Source: Akanthomyces muscarius
Taxonomy: Eukaryota > Ascomycota > Sordariomycetes > Hypocreales > Cordycipitaceae
Reading direction: 5' to 3'
NCBI RefSeq assembly: GCF_028009165.1
Contig: NC_079245.1
Span: 3,224,001-3,288,000 of the forward strand
Length of the DNA: 64,000 nucleotides
In this document: in pieces, positions 22,548 through 32,770 of the stretch
How positions within the stretch are numbered: position 1 is the first letter of the stretch
Layout of the letters: each line of letters starts with the position of its first letter
Translations under genes and position numbers: made by a program
The notes under the pieces: model-generated
What the model saw: only the letters and a program-made list of their open reading frames with translations
Database searches by the model: none
Told to the model about the DNA's origin: nothing

Positions 22548-23898
22548 TTATACCGACTCCTCCCACAACCCTCTCAACCCCATCAGCGCAATCGGCACCG
22601 CCTCGTCCGTGTCAACCGCCCAGCTGCCCTGCTGGCCTGGCAGGACATTGACCCAGTGGTCAAACAGCTCCTGCGTCTTGGCGCCGCGGATGCGAAGCTC
22701 GGCGAGGTGCGGGTCGTGGGCGGCCGCGAGCTCGATGCCCCGCGGGCCGCCAAAGACGACGAGCAGGTGCCGAAACGACGGAGCAGCAGCAGGCGTGCGC
22801 GGCGACGAGTTGTAGGCTGCGCCGCCATCATGTCCGTATCCTCCGTTGCCGTAACGGCCCCGGTCGTGGCCGTGCCTGCTGTGGCCGTGCTTCTGCTGCT
22901 GGGCCTCGCGGTGGCTCGCCATGGCCTGCGACAGCGGCGTGCCGCGCTCCGAGGTGCCCACGCTCAGGTCGTAGCCCCCCTCGTACGGGCACTCGGTGAA
23001 GACGCCCGACAGGTTCGCGCTCCGGCGCACCGCGTACCCCCAGTAGAACCCGCCCTCTGTGCGCGGGGCGTCCGGATGCGCGCACGCCGGATTCTGCTGC
23101 GCATCCGGGCTGTCCATCCGCAGCGTGACGCGGGTGTTTGGGGGGATGGCTTCCTCGACGTGCACCAGCCCGCCGAGCCCCGCGTCGACCCACGAGCCCT
23201 CGCCGTGCGATGTGCTCTTCCCGTCGGCCTCCTCGTTGCTGCTGTCGGCGGCCGGCACCGTCACGCCCTCGACGTACGGCAGCCAGGGCGCCTTGGCGTG
23301 CGGGTGGTGCGGCATGTCGAGGGTCGGCAGCAGCGCCGTGTGCCGCAGGTTGGGGTGCAGCGGGAACAGCCGCCGGCGCATAAACGGCGGGCACTCGAGA
23401 AACGAGAGCACCTGCGCGACAAAGTGGCACGGGTCCGTGTCGCCCGTGTAGGAGTCCACGCCCGGCGCGCCGTCGGCGCCGGGGAAGCGCGTGAGTGTGC
23501 TTTTGCCGCGCGCGGCCGCCGGCGCGTCGTCGTCGTAGACAATGACCTCGTCTACGCAAAAGATGGCGAGGGATCGGGCGAGGCGGGCGACGGTCGCGAG
23601 GCGCTGCTCAGCAGTTGCGAGGCTGCGAAGCGGTGTGTTAGCATCTCCAGGGCAAGTGGGTGGGAGACGGGGTGAGGGTGGTAGAAGCGTACTTGCTGAT
23701 CATGCTGCCCGGCACGGCAATGGAGATTGTCCATTGGCGGCCGCCGCGGACGGGCGCGAACCGCTTCGAGGACTTGCCGCTCGCGAGAGGGAGCGTGCCG
23801 CTGTGAGATCCGACCTTCGGCTTCTTGGCCTCGAGCGCCGGTAGCTGGCCGTCGCTGGCGGTAAAGGCGTGCGCGAACTTGCGGACCTTTGTCGGCAT
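22548..23898 (-). CDS. SPOUT-class RNA methyltransferase (SPOUT1/C9orf114-like)
   Basis: Putative RNA methyltransferase of the Methyltrn_RNA_3 (former DUF171) family, whose human member is SPOUT1/CENP-32. Exons 23898-23693 and 23622-22548, with a 70-base GT-AG intron, give 426 residues; splicing restores PGSMISNLATAEQRLATVAR and then the family block IFCVDEVIVYDDD. Later blocks seen are FLECPPFMRRRLFPLHPNLR, LDMPHH, WVDAGL, YWGYAVR and the SAM-site region LLVVFGGPRGIE near the C-terminus, followed by LPGQQGSWAVDTDEAVPIAL, the SPOUT knot. A His/Gly-rich, probably disordered insert (about 30 residues, 22807-22930) sits just before the knot. It converges on lipoyl synthase. Its RNA target in fungi is not known to me. 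Confidence 0.92.
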
Positions 23899-24324
23899 GG
23901 TCGCAGAAGCGAGTGAGAATGCGTCTGTCCAAGGAGTCGGTCTGTGTTTTTTTTTGTCGGTTTTTGTTCGTTGATCTTTTGGGTGTTAATCAAGAGCGAA
24001 TTGGCGCCTTATATAGCAGTCTTATGAGCAGTGAGTGCTGTGCGACGCCGATGCAGTGTTTGGATGTTCAGATATTCTGCTTGCCAAATTTCTTGAATTT
24101 TTTCTGGCGAGAGTCGCGAAGGGTCCGCTAGCTACGACGCGGGGGTGGGGCCGGGGGGCCGGAGCCCGCTCCGCCGTGTGAAGAGGACGTCTTGGTCGCC
24201 AAGTCCATAGGCGCCTTCGTTTCTCAATCATTTGACCTCTTCGGGAACGGATAATATTGAATATTCTTTTCAAATATGCAGGATACACGGGTGCTGCGGA
24301 CCATGAACGCTTCGACATGAGAGC
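23899..24324. other. Promoter region of the RNA methyltransferase
   Basis: Between the methyltransferase start and the end of the DUF3626 gene. Contains a poly-T run at 23947-23956 and a C/G-rich patch at 24137-24172. No gene seen. Confidence 0.5.
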
Positions 24325-25479
24325 CTAGCTGTCGATAACCTCTACCAGTGGCCGACCATATTTGACGAGTACATGCCACATTAGTTTAAGTTCCTGCAGA
24401 ACATTTGCAAATTTGCCACGATCTTCCCAAAGCTTTGGATTCTCCGTGAGGGACTGAACGGCTATTCCCAGACAAGCTGCGTCCACCAGGCCATTCGGCC
24501 CCGCGATTCGCTTTGCTAGCGAGGGCATCGTCGGTCCCCGGAAATCGGGCGGTACCTCTTCCGTGCGGAGTGCAAATCCACCGTGATACCGGATAGAAAA
24601 TCCATAGACGGATGCCATATCACACAGATGCTGTCCGACGGTTGTGTCACGGAACGCGGGATCCACCACCAGGGCATCGACATCACGGCCAAGTAAAACC
24701 TCACCATGAATCTGCGCCTCTATCATGTGGTCCAGATTATGGGCCGCCACTCTACTATCATACAAATCATGGAAATCTTTCTTCAAATCGCCCAATCTCT
24801 CGAAGAGTTGGCGCGGACGCATCTTTTCTACCCCCAGCGCAAAGTCCCGCGTGAAGCTCTCTTCCATGAGCGCCGCAAGGATGGCGTCCAGCTCATCTGC
24901 CGTTCCTTGGTACTTGGGCTTCTCCTGAGATCCGCCAAACGTAAATGTGGATCGCATCGTCACATGTGGCTTCAAAACGAAGAAGCACGACCCAAATCGC
25001 GGGGCCGGGCCTTCTGCGTTTCGCACGAGGTCCAGAGCCCCGTATCTCGGCCGCTGCGACGCCGTCACGCCGTCCATCTGGTATGCTCCCTGAAAGAGAT
25101 GGCGCTCCCACTCATCGCGCAGACTGCCCGGTTGCGCGGCGACAAGACCGTTGGAGATTCCCGTCTCAAACTGGGTCTTATAGATGCCGTCTTCCAGAAG
25201 AGCCTGCGCGACAAGCCGGCCGCCTGCCGGCCGGTCGGGATGAAAATGCAGAACAACTCGGGCGTGATGTTTGATGGCTTCCCTGGTCTCGCTAATATCA
25301 AGTTCGGAGAGATTGGACATGCGGAAGATATGGGATAATGTAGACTGTGATTCTGGCTTTAGATCAACAGCCTCCACGCGGACGCTTTCAATTGCCTGCT
25401 GCTGGCAAGGCGCCAGATTGATGGCGGTAGTCTCCATGGCAAACGACATTTGGTCTGTGGCGATTATAAAAAGGTCCAT
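24325..25479 (-). CDS. DUF3626 family protein, bacterial-type
   Basis: Intronless 384-codon frame matching, from memory, the DUF3626 family, found mainly in bacteria and patchily in fungi; no function established. Motifs in order: AIKHHARVVLHFHPDR (residues about 68-83), LLEDGIYKTQFETGISNG (about 94-111), RPRYGALDL (about 142-150), FGSCFFVLKP and TFTFGG (about 162-185), then a C-terminal half with HNLDHMIEAQIHGEVLLGRD and YHGGFALR. The conserved HxHxDR, E-T-G-S-N and histidine positions suggest an enzyme, but I cannot assign a reaction. There is no signal peptide; the extreme N-terminus has Met at 1, 11 and 15, so the start is uncertain. Lack of introns and patchy distribution fit acquisition from bacteria. 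Its upstream neighbour, on the same strand, is the effector-like gene. Confidence 0.85.
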   Translation of the reverse strand: MDLFIIATDQMSFAMETTAINLAPCQQQAIESVRVEAVDLKPESQSTLSHIFRMSNLSELDISETREAIKHHARVVLHFHPDRPAGGRLVAQALLEDGIYKTQFETGISNGLVAAQPGSLRDEWERHLFQGAYQMDGVTASQRPRYGALDLVRNAEGPAPRFGSCFFVLKPHVTMRSTFTFGGSQEKPKYQGTADELDAILAALMEESFTRDFALGVEKMRPRQLFERLGDLKKDFHDLYDSRVAAHNLDHMIEAQIHGEVLLGRDVDALVVDPAFRDTTVGQHLCDMASVYGFSIRYHGGFALRTEEVPPDFRGPTMPSLAKRIAGPNGLVDAACLGIAVQSLTENPKLWEDRGKFANVLQELKLMWHVLVKYGRPLVEVIDS

Positions 25480-25751
25480 AGGATGTTTCGTGCAGTATTC
25501 AAGTCAGATTTCATGTTGCCCATGAGTCACCGCGGCTACTGGTTCAGCTTTCAGCTCTAGCTCCCCAGCCGCACACCAACAGCCATGACGACATCAAGCT
25601 GCGCTAAAAAAAATACAATGATAGATCGAACACGAAACACTGAAAACCAGTTCTTGTAGTGGCAATAATTTTCGAGCAAATTTAATACTATATAACGTCT
25701 GACTTCTATATACAGTCGTAGCTGCACTACATCACACACTCTCTCGGCCCA

Positions 25752-26615
25752 TTAGCTGCGTCCTAGATCAACGTCAAGGTGGCTTCCCTTGCCGCCCCAG
25801 TAGGAGCATCCACCCTGAGTGCCATCGTTGTTACTGTGAGCGCCTGGGTTAGAGCCGCCGCAGTTGACGAGGTGGTAAGAGCCCGCGTCGCCGCAGTGGT
25901 CGAGGCCGGACTGCTTGCAGAGAAAGACACACTTGCTGAAATTCGCTTCACAGCCGTTGTTCGCCTTGATCGAAATGACGTTGCCGTGGGGGTTAACCTC
26001 GCGGGACACATCCACGGTGTTGCCACTCAAGGTGTTGAACTCGCCCCAGGTGTTGTAGACCAGGCCGGCGTTGCTGAGGAAGGTGGCGTGGTTGTTGAGC
26101 GCCGCGAAGCCGCCAATCACGTTGTTGGCGACCGACACGACGATGCTGTTGCCGATGTTGGGCAGGGACACGGTGATGTATGGGCGGCGGACGTTGACGC
26201 ACATGGCCTGGTAGTCGCTGTCATTCTCGAACAGCCAGAGGACGAGAGTCACCGGCACGGGCGAGGGTTTCGTGGCCCGGTTAGTGAACTTGAAGGTGTT
26301 GGGCCCGCCGCCGCCGATCCAGGCCTTGTTGTTGGACTGCAGGGAGTTGATGCCCTGGCCGGCCATACCAATCTTGGACATGTGCTCGCAGTCGGCCTTG
26401 TTGAGATGGGGCTGCAGTCTATCGCAGCCAAAGGCGGCAGCGGATTCTACGCCGAAAGAAGAGTCTGTCTCATTGGCCCTGGTGAAGCAAAAGGGTTACT
26501 TTTGCGGATGGGAGCAAGCATCTGAGTGCGGCACTTACATGTAGATGGGGAGCAAGCCGGCTGTGGACAGACCAGCAAAGGCGTAAACGACCGCGAGAAA
26601 GGTAGAGAAGTGCAT
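25752..26615 (-). CDS. Secreted cysteine-rich protein, 'effector 5' type
   Basis: Secreted 267-residue protein of a family often named 'effector 5' in Purpureocillium, Metarhizium and Trichoderma; role unproven. Exons 26615-26539 and 26478-25752 are joined by a 60-base intron (GTAAGT...CCAG), with the ATG codon that continues IYM split by it. Residues 1-19 are a signal peptide (MHFSTFLAVVYAFAGLSTA). The mature part contains nine cysteines, five of them clustered in the last 70 residues (KCVFLCKQSGLDHC, VNCGG, GGCSYWGG). Family-like blocks are AWIGGGGPNTFKFTN, YITVSLP, NTWGEFNTLSGNTVDVSREV. It ends in a Gly/Ser-rich tail. Upstream lies 3.7 kb of DNA without a gene. Secretion is confident, virulence or biocontrol role is inference. 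Confidence 0.88.
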
Positions 26616-29600
26616 GTTGGAGTATCTCTACAGATCTCTCTAGAATACCTTGTCTTGTATGGACTATCTTGAGGTTGACGAGAAGCCCGTACAAGGCTGG
26701 CCGCCTCTTTATAGATGAATTACCTGCGCCGAAACGTTCTCTCGCAACGATGGAGCTAGCGTGGCAAAGACTCGTCGCAGAATCAACCCATGCTACAAAT
26801 ATTTCCATTCTGAGCGATTAAACCTTACATTATCCACTCGGACTTACCTCGATACCAGTCTGGACCAGTCTCGAGGTTGTATTCGATTAAGACTTTGGCA
26901 CTTCTAGTCCTTAAGCATCCCAACAGGAAACTGCATCCTGGCCACCTAGCGCTTCCATGAGCACGGAGTTTCCTTAAAGGATGCCAAGTCCTCCGTCCTT
27001 ATCTTACCTTATTTCCCGCGGCCCGAAAAGATAAGCCAAGAGCAGATTAAACTCTGACGAGGGCTTCGCAACCTGGCGGTCCATGTAAGTGGGTAAGAAC
27101 CGGCGCGCTAGGAAGGCTCGCACGAAGGATCTGTAGGAACACGGTAGGATCGAGATGACGGTTCAGCTAGTCTAGACACGTTCCTGAATCGATGCGAGAG
27201 CAACGGTGAATATCAATCACTTGTTAATCTGCAGCGCAGCGCAAATGTAGCTCTGCGTCTTTCGGTATATACGATCCGCATAGCTGACTGCGGTCAACAG
27301 GGCGGCGAATACAATTCTCTGGAAAATTTAAGTATTGGACGGACTATCCTCACAAGAGGATCGGAAAAGATGAGGTGAGACGGCAGACCCAGGCGAAAGT
27401 CCAACAGATATATGCTTCCCAGTCCTAGGGTTCCTGGGCTAATTAAGCCTAATTTAGGTGCCATGTGGAAATGAGATCCGCGAAGCCTGCTAAAGGCCAG
27501 AGTGTATGGCTTGCTTCCTGTTCCCCGATTTCCTCACAATTACTTATTATTTGCCATTTGCGTCTTCAAAAAAAGTGCCTCGCTTTGCACAGATAGCCTC
27601 GTGGCATTTGGCAGCTTCCGAGGGGCCGTCTTGACTACTGTTGTATCACGGGATAATATAGAGCTGGAGAGGTAGGCGAGGCTGCCCCTAGCGATCCTGG
27701 CGAACGCGCGGATCTATTCATCTGGACGTATCGGTAAAAACACAAATGAAATAAATGAATAGAACAAAACCCGCACCCCCCCCCCCTTCAAGAATGTGCA
27801 CAGAGGACTCGCAGCTATCGTTGCCGGAGGGTAAGCTAGTTGCTAACATGGACTTGGTTTGTGGGCCAGTGTAAGCATAGCTACGGCCTAGAATCTGACA
27901 AGCAATTGTGATCGAGATTTTTCTTCTACATCGGCGAGAGACTGTTCGGGGCAAGCCCAAATATTGAGTGTCAAAAGGAAAAAGGAAAAGTTTACTCCGA
28001 AAGGCGTTGAAGGATCAATCTCTGTGACAAGGAGCATCGCCCGAAGGAGCTCGATGCGAACAAGGCCTGCCGCTTGTAGACCGGGTACAGAGCCAGGCCC
28101 GCGTCGGGTCTAGTCCACCTTGCGCAGCTCGTTGTTTAAACTTACTCGACTTATTTCGCTCAGAAAGGCTTATGTTTAAGCGCTTTCTTCCTATCTTAGT
28201 TGCGTTCCGACAATTCCGAGTCCTGCGTACAGGATATCGGTCAGCTAAGAAATCCGCGATTCAACAGAGTTCGGCCCTTGCGCTTTGCATGGCCCTATTC
28301 TTGCAGCTGCATGTTACCCCTCTGCGGATATTTCTCTTTCCTCTAGCGCAAGTCCGAAATCTGGTGACAATGCTATAATCAATGACGTCTTCGTCGGACT
28401 TTCAGATGTCTCGTCTTGAGACTTGCCGCGAGCCTCCTGCTCCGTCAATCCCAAGCAGGGGATTCGTACTGTGACAGTTCGAATCCTTCTGAATCCTGTT
28501 AGAGACAGCTTCGAAGTCAAATTTGCAACAGCTCAGTGATTGCCTTGACCTCTCTAGTGTCTAGTTTTTTATGAGAGGCGCAAGCTCATAGTGCGATCGA
28601 AAGTAGAGAAGGAATGGATCAGCGAAGCCTTTGAAGACCCCTTTGACTATCCCTTGACAGCATCAGTAATTTTTTTCTCGAACGTTGCTAAGACCACAAC
28701 CAGTGCAAATATCTGACAGATCGTGTTGCTTTCTTAGCTTCTCCCGAGGCGCTCAACATGCTCGATGACGGCGCAGCGCCTGCCCCCTTCCCCTACCCTT
28801 ATACTTACTCTCTGGATGCGCAATGCCCAAACTCCGGAACATTGAGCTACCGAGTCGTCTCCTGTACAAAAAAGAGACTTACGGATCGAGATCGTGACAA
28901 ATCGAGGGTGGTGTCCGGTAGTGCACAACGGTCCTTGAGTAGGTGAGACATGATACCGGCATTTCAATTTCCCCGTTCTTCATCACATTCCAGGAAGAGG
29001 TTTCCTGTCAGAAAAAAAGCCAAGTCAACTTACCGGTGAGATGGTAACTCCACACGAAAGCTTGTATTTGCAGATCTTAAGCAAGTTTGAAATGCCATAT
29101 CCAGGTGCATCTGAGGGGGCAAGGGGGATGTGCAGATGCAGCATGTCAGTACCGTGCCACCTCTGTTTTTGGGGGAGGGAGCTGATCGAAATCGGAGAAT
29201 TCCCGAGATAGTACACTGGGTAATTGGCCATATCTTTTCGACGATCTCTGGAGACTTTTACTTCCACGACGCTTTGCTGAACCATGGCATCTTTAAAATG
29301 GGCGATGAGCGCTACTACTTTGCTTACAAAGGACATCTTCAATGGCATACTGGTCAAACGAGATAGAGCTGCTTAGGTACACAAGCAACATGCTCCCTAG
29401 ATTCCATGGCTTTTCTAGGGAAGAGCACCTCTTTCCACGGTTTCGGTTGCCGAAACTCTGCGGAGAGCTGAGCCATGCTTCTCTACCACCATCGCCATGC
29501 TTCTCTACCACCATCGCCATGCTTTACGATTGCTTGCTCTAGCCCTTTTTTTTCATGATTAAAGACATAAAATGTGACGTCAATAATAACGGATTGTGCT

Positions 29601-30295
29601 GCTTCTGTAGGCACATTCCTTTTCTGGTGCGAAGGGAGATTTTATGTCTCACAAATTTAAGCGCCTGCGCACCGTCTTCTCACCTGGACGGCGATCTAGC
29701 GATTTAGGCCTCGTGTCTCAGAACTAGGAGCAATGAAATGCTCTTTTGAATTCCAGCATTGGGCGCAGAGGTAAATCTGTACTTGTCGATCCATGCCTTC
29801 TGTAGTCGATTTTCGGCAATTCCTGACCAACATTGGACGATTCCTCACCGTTCATGCAGGCATACCGGCATTCTTGGGCCTGGCGCAACAAGAAAAAGGT
29901 GAAGCGGTTGGACGGACACCATGTGTCACCCACAAAGGCACCTGCTCAAGCTTGCCTTATTGACCCAGATACCAGCTGCGAGCACTGTTAGCCTGGCTGG
30001 CTGGCCGGCAACTGGGTTTCTGAGCTCTAGTGCCACAGCAGTAGGATTGAATGGCATGCCCCAAGTTGACGATCTCTCTAGGAGATGGTTAAAGTCCTGA
30101 GACAGCGTGCGACGGATTGAACTACGCTCCCAGCGAGCAACTCTGCGATGGTCGGGGAATATAAAGAGTCGTCGATGTTTCCCGTTTTCTTACACTCCTC
30201 TCTCCTCAGCAGGCTCATCTACAATCTCATCTGCAATTCATCGACTCACCTTTACAACCTAACCCATACCAACTACAACCAACAAATTAGTCAAC
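26616..30295. other. Gene-free stretch of 3.7 kb
   Basis: No gene or transposon recognised. All frames are short and frequently interrupted. It contains a C run at 27777-27786, a short tandem duplication at 29475-29523, and a CT/CA-rich leader (30180-30295) belonging to the next gene. Decayed mobile DNA is possible, but I see no terminal repeats or transposase motifs. Confidence 0.5.
29475..29523. repeat. Short tandem duplication, 24-bp type
   Basis: CCATGCTTCTCTACCACCAT followed by CG occurs twice in a row, with a third partial CCATGCTT. Two to two-and-a-half copies; no function suggested. Confidence 0.85.
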
Positions 30296-31153
30296 ATGAA
30301 GTTCTGCGGCGCCACCATCATTGCAGCTTGCCTTGCTGGCACTGCCATTGCCATGCCCACCATGGCAGGTCCCATGTTCAACAACAAGCAGATGGAGCTG
30401 ATTGAGATGATCAACAACAACCGCGTCAACATCCCCATGGACCAGAAGACTGCCGAGATGCTCGACGGCCTCATGGACATTGTCCGCTGGCAGCAGGCCG
30501 GCATGCCCGCGGTCGGCGGCCCCGCGAGCGACGTCGCCGCTGCAAATCCCACCAGCGCCATGAGCGCTGTTGCTTCTGCCGTCCCCACCGGCGCCTCTGG
30601 TCTCCTCGGCGGCGTCGAGTCCGCCTTGTCTGGTGTCCTCGGCGGTCTCGGCGGTGCTGCGTCTGCCGCTCCCACTGGCAGCATGACCGCGATGAAGCGC
30701 CAGCAGAGCGCTACCACATCCTCCGCCGCTGCTGAGCTCACCGGCGCTGGCATGAACATGGACGACATGGGTGACATGGACGCCATGGCCGCTGAGATGG
30801 AAGCTATGGCCGCTGACGAGACTCCCGAGAAACTCGCCGCCCGTGCGCCTCCCGCTGCTGGCGCTGCTACAAGTGCCGCCATGAGCGCAACCCCCGCTAC
30901 TCCTACTGGTGCTGGTCCTGCCCCAGCGACCACCAGTGCTGCCGGAGGCGCTGACTGTATCTTTAAGATCATTCCTATCATCGGCCCCATTCTGTGCGGT
31001 GGTGGTGATGCTGCCAAGGGTGCGACTGGTGCCGTTGGGGGTGCCACCAAGGGTGCCACCGGCGCTGCTGGCGATGCTGCCAAGGGTGCGACCGGTGCTG
31101 CTGGTATGGCCAAGAGATTCAGCGGTGTTGTTGGCCAGGAAATTGGCATCTAA
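30296..31153 (+). CDS. Ala/Gly-rich secreted protein with Kex2-type sites
   Basis: Secreted 285-residue protein of no recognised family. Residues 1-19 form a signal peptide (MKFCGATIIAACLAGTAIA). A short ordered-looking segment follows (residues about 28-70, QMELIEMINNNRVNIPMDQK then a Trp-containing helix). The rest is low complexity: Ala/Gly/Thr/Pro-rich, with an acidic Met-rich stretch (MNMDDMGDMDAMAAEME), one hydrophobic disulfide-like segment (DCIFKIIPIIGPILC) and near the C-terminus three Ala/Gly/Lys repeats based on AAKGATGA. Two Lys-Arg pairs (around residues 134 and 273) would suit Kex2 cleavage. The ATG has a perfect CAAC context after a typical leader. It could be a wall or matrix protein, or a proprotein. 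Function unknown. Confidence 0.8.
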   Translation: MKFCGATIIAACLAGTAIAMPTMAGPMFNNKQMELIEMINNNRVNIPMDQKTAEMLDGLMDIVRWQQAGMPAVGGPASDVAAANPTSAMSAVASAVPTGASGLLGGVESALSGVLGGLGGAASAAPTGSMTAMKRQQSATTSSAAAELTGAGMNMDDMGDMDAMAAEMEAMAADETPEKLAARAPPAAGAATSAAMSATPATPTGAGPAPATTSAAGGADCIFKIIPIIGPILCGGGDAAKGATGAVGGATKGATGAAGDAAKGATGAAGMAKRFSGVVGQEIGI

Positions 31154-31682
31154 GGGACAACAAGCCCAAAAGAAAATCAAATAAATAAATACCAAATTAC
31201 CTTACGAGCTATGATGTACCATCAGATAGTGCTTCAATGAAAGAGGTTTAATGAAAAAGGATCATTGTAATTTTGAGAGTGGTGTTTGGTTTGTGACAGT
31301 GCTGCCACTCTCCTAGCTTGCGCAGCCTTAAGGACTTTTCAGCTATCACTTGCGGTCGGCAAGGAGCAGGCGCCTAGTCTTCTCGATACGCCACTTAGTC
31401 TGGTATGGCTCCTAGTTTTATTGCTCCTGTGTATGCGGGTGCAATAGAGCAAATGCAAAGTATCTGCCTGGCCATGGATAGATGAAGTAGACGAGGTCTC
31501 GGGAGTGCTTCGTGGTGTTGAGCTACGCGGCAGAATGGCCGACCGCCTGCCTGATTCGACTCTCTGTGCCAGGCTGCGCCATTCGTCAGCAACCGTGTCC
31601 ATGGCCGATACCTGATCAACTCATCTTTCTTCCAACGATTTCCTCTGCATCATTTCATTTGCCAACAACTTCACCTCACACA
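31154..31682. other. Intergenic region
   Basis: Spacer between the secreted-protein gene and the thioredoxin gene. An AATAAATAAAT stretch near 31180 fits 3' end formation of the upstream gene. No gene seen. Confidence 0.5.
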
Positions 31683-32449
31683 ATGGGCGCCACACAGCAT
31701 ATTGACGATCAGGTGGAGTGGGACCATGTGCTCGAAAAGACACAAGTCGTGGTGGTTGACTGTATGGCTCATCCCGCAGAAACGCTCGGTGATGCACAAG
31801 ACCAGTAGGCTAACTTTCGGTCGAATAGTCTATGCCGACTGGTGCGGTCCCTGCAAAATGATTGGTCCTCACTTTGAGCGCCTGGCCGATGAGTACGCCA
31901 AGCCAAAGAAGATGGCCTTTGTCAAGGTCAATACGGAAAAGGGCAGCATTGGACAGATGTATGGCGTTCGCAGCCTGCCAACATTCAAGGTTCTACACAA
32001 GGGCATCGTCGTCGAGACCGTCACCGGCGCGAACCCTGCGGCCCTGGCCGGCGCCATCGTCAAGGCCAGCAAGCTCGTGCAAGGCGGTGGCAGCGCCGAG
32101 GTCTTTGGCAACCGTGGCCAGACCCTCGGAGGGAGCGGCAGCAGCGGATCTGCCCTCAGCAACATAAACTTCGATCCCATATCTATCGTTCACCACATTA
32201 TCACTATTATCGGGCTCTACTTGGTGTCCTTTCTCTCGGTATGTCATGGATGGAATGCAGGTGTGCCGTTCGCTAATCGCCTTGTATCAATAGAGCGACG
32301 CATACAGATCCGCAAAGAATTCATCTTTCAACATTGAAAATAAGAAGAGCGATACTCGTGTGGTAAATGGAAATGCCGTGAAACCAGCTGCGGCAGCACC
32401 TCCCAAGCCAAAGACTTTCAAGACATTAGCAGATTTGAGTTCGGAGTAA
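31683..32449 (+). CDS. Thioredoxin with C-terminal membrane segment
   Basis: Thiol-disulfide oxidoreductase with an extra tail. Three exons, 31683-31761, 31829-32238 and 32294-32449, joined by introns of 67 and 55 bases, give 214 residues; the first splice rebuilds VVVVDFYADWCGPC. The active site WCGPC is at residues 31-35, and the thioredoxin core with cis-proline motif SLPTF ends near residue 105. Then follow a Gly/Ser-rich linker, a hydrophobic helix of about 20 residues (SIVHHIITIIGLYLVSFLS, residues about 144-163), and a soluble, Lys/Pro/Ala-rich tail ending LADLSSE. It therefore looks membrane-anchored, with the enzyme domain N-terminal and no signal peptide, so the active site should face the cytosol. 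Classic cytosolic thioredoxins end at about 105-110 residues. Confidence 0.9.
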
Positions 32450-32770
32450 CATGTACGTTGTGGACTTGTAGAATAGACTTTTCGAAATGATGCTTCTCTC
32501 CTAGTATGCCTTTTCAGCTAAAATGCCAGCCTTTATTATGAATTGATACATGCAAATGAACAATGTGAAATAAGCTGCCTGGCATGTCCAGCTCTTAATT
32601 GATTGCCATAGAATTTTAGGTGGCCACAGGCGCGCTGATGGGCCCAGTAGCGGCCTATCAGCGACCCCTAAATAGCAATGACCAGCACACGTGATAGCGC
32701 GACAGAAAAGTTGCGGGAGCTTTCTGTCTGGACCATTTTTCTTCATTTGCAACAGGCAGCAAGCGAAAAC
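32450..32770. other. Promoter region of RSM22 homologue
   Basis: Short spacer after the thioredoxin gene. An in-frame ATG at 32678 would extend RSM22 by 31 residues of non-mitochondrial-looking sequence; I judge it to be leader. The sequence CACGTG lies at 32687-32692, a possible bHLH site. Confidence 0.4.

Noticed and set aside
28460..28490. AGTTCGAATCC motif like a tRNA B box
   Set aside because: No pairing T stem and no matching A box upstream; no cloverleaf.
29025..29366. Overlapping frames of 78 and 110 codons in the gene-free island
   Set aside because: Both read smoothly for a short distance, but neither shows a family motif, start context or splice continuation.
30259..31149. Two antisense frames of about 300 codons opposite the Ala/Gly-rich secreted gene
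   Set aside because: Low-complexity complement of Ala/Gly codons. The plus frame has the signal peptide and start context.
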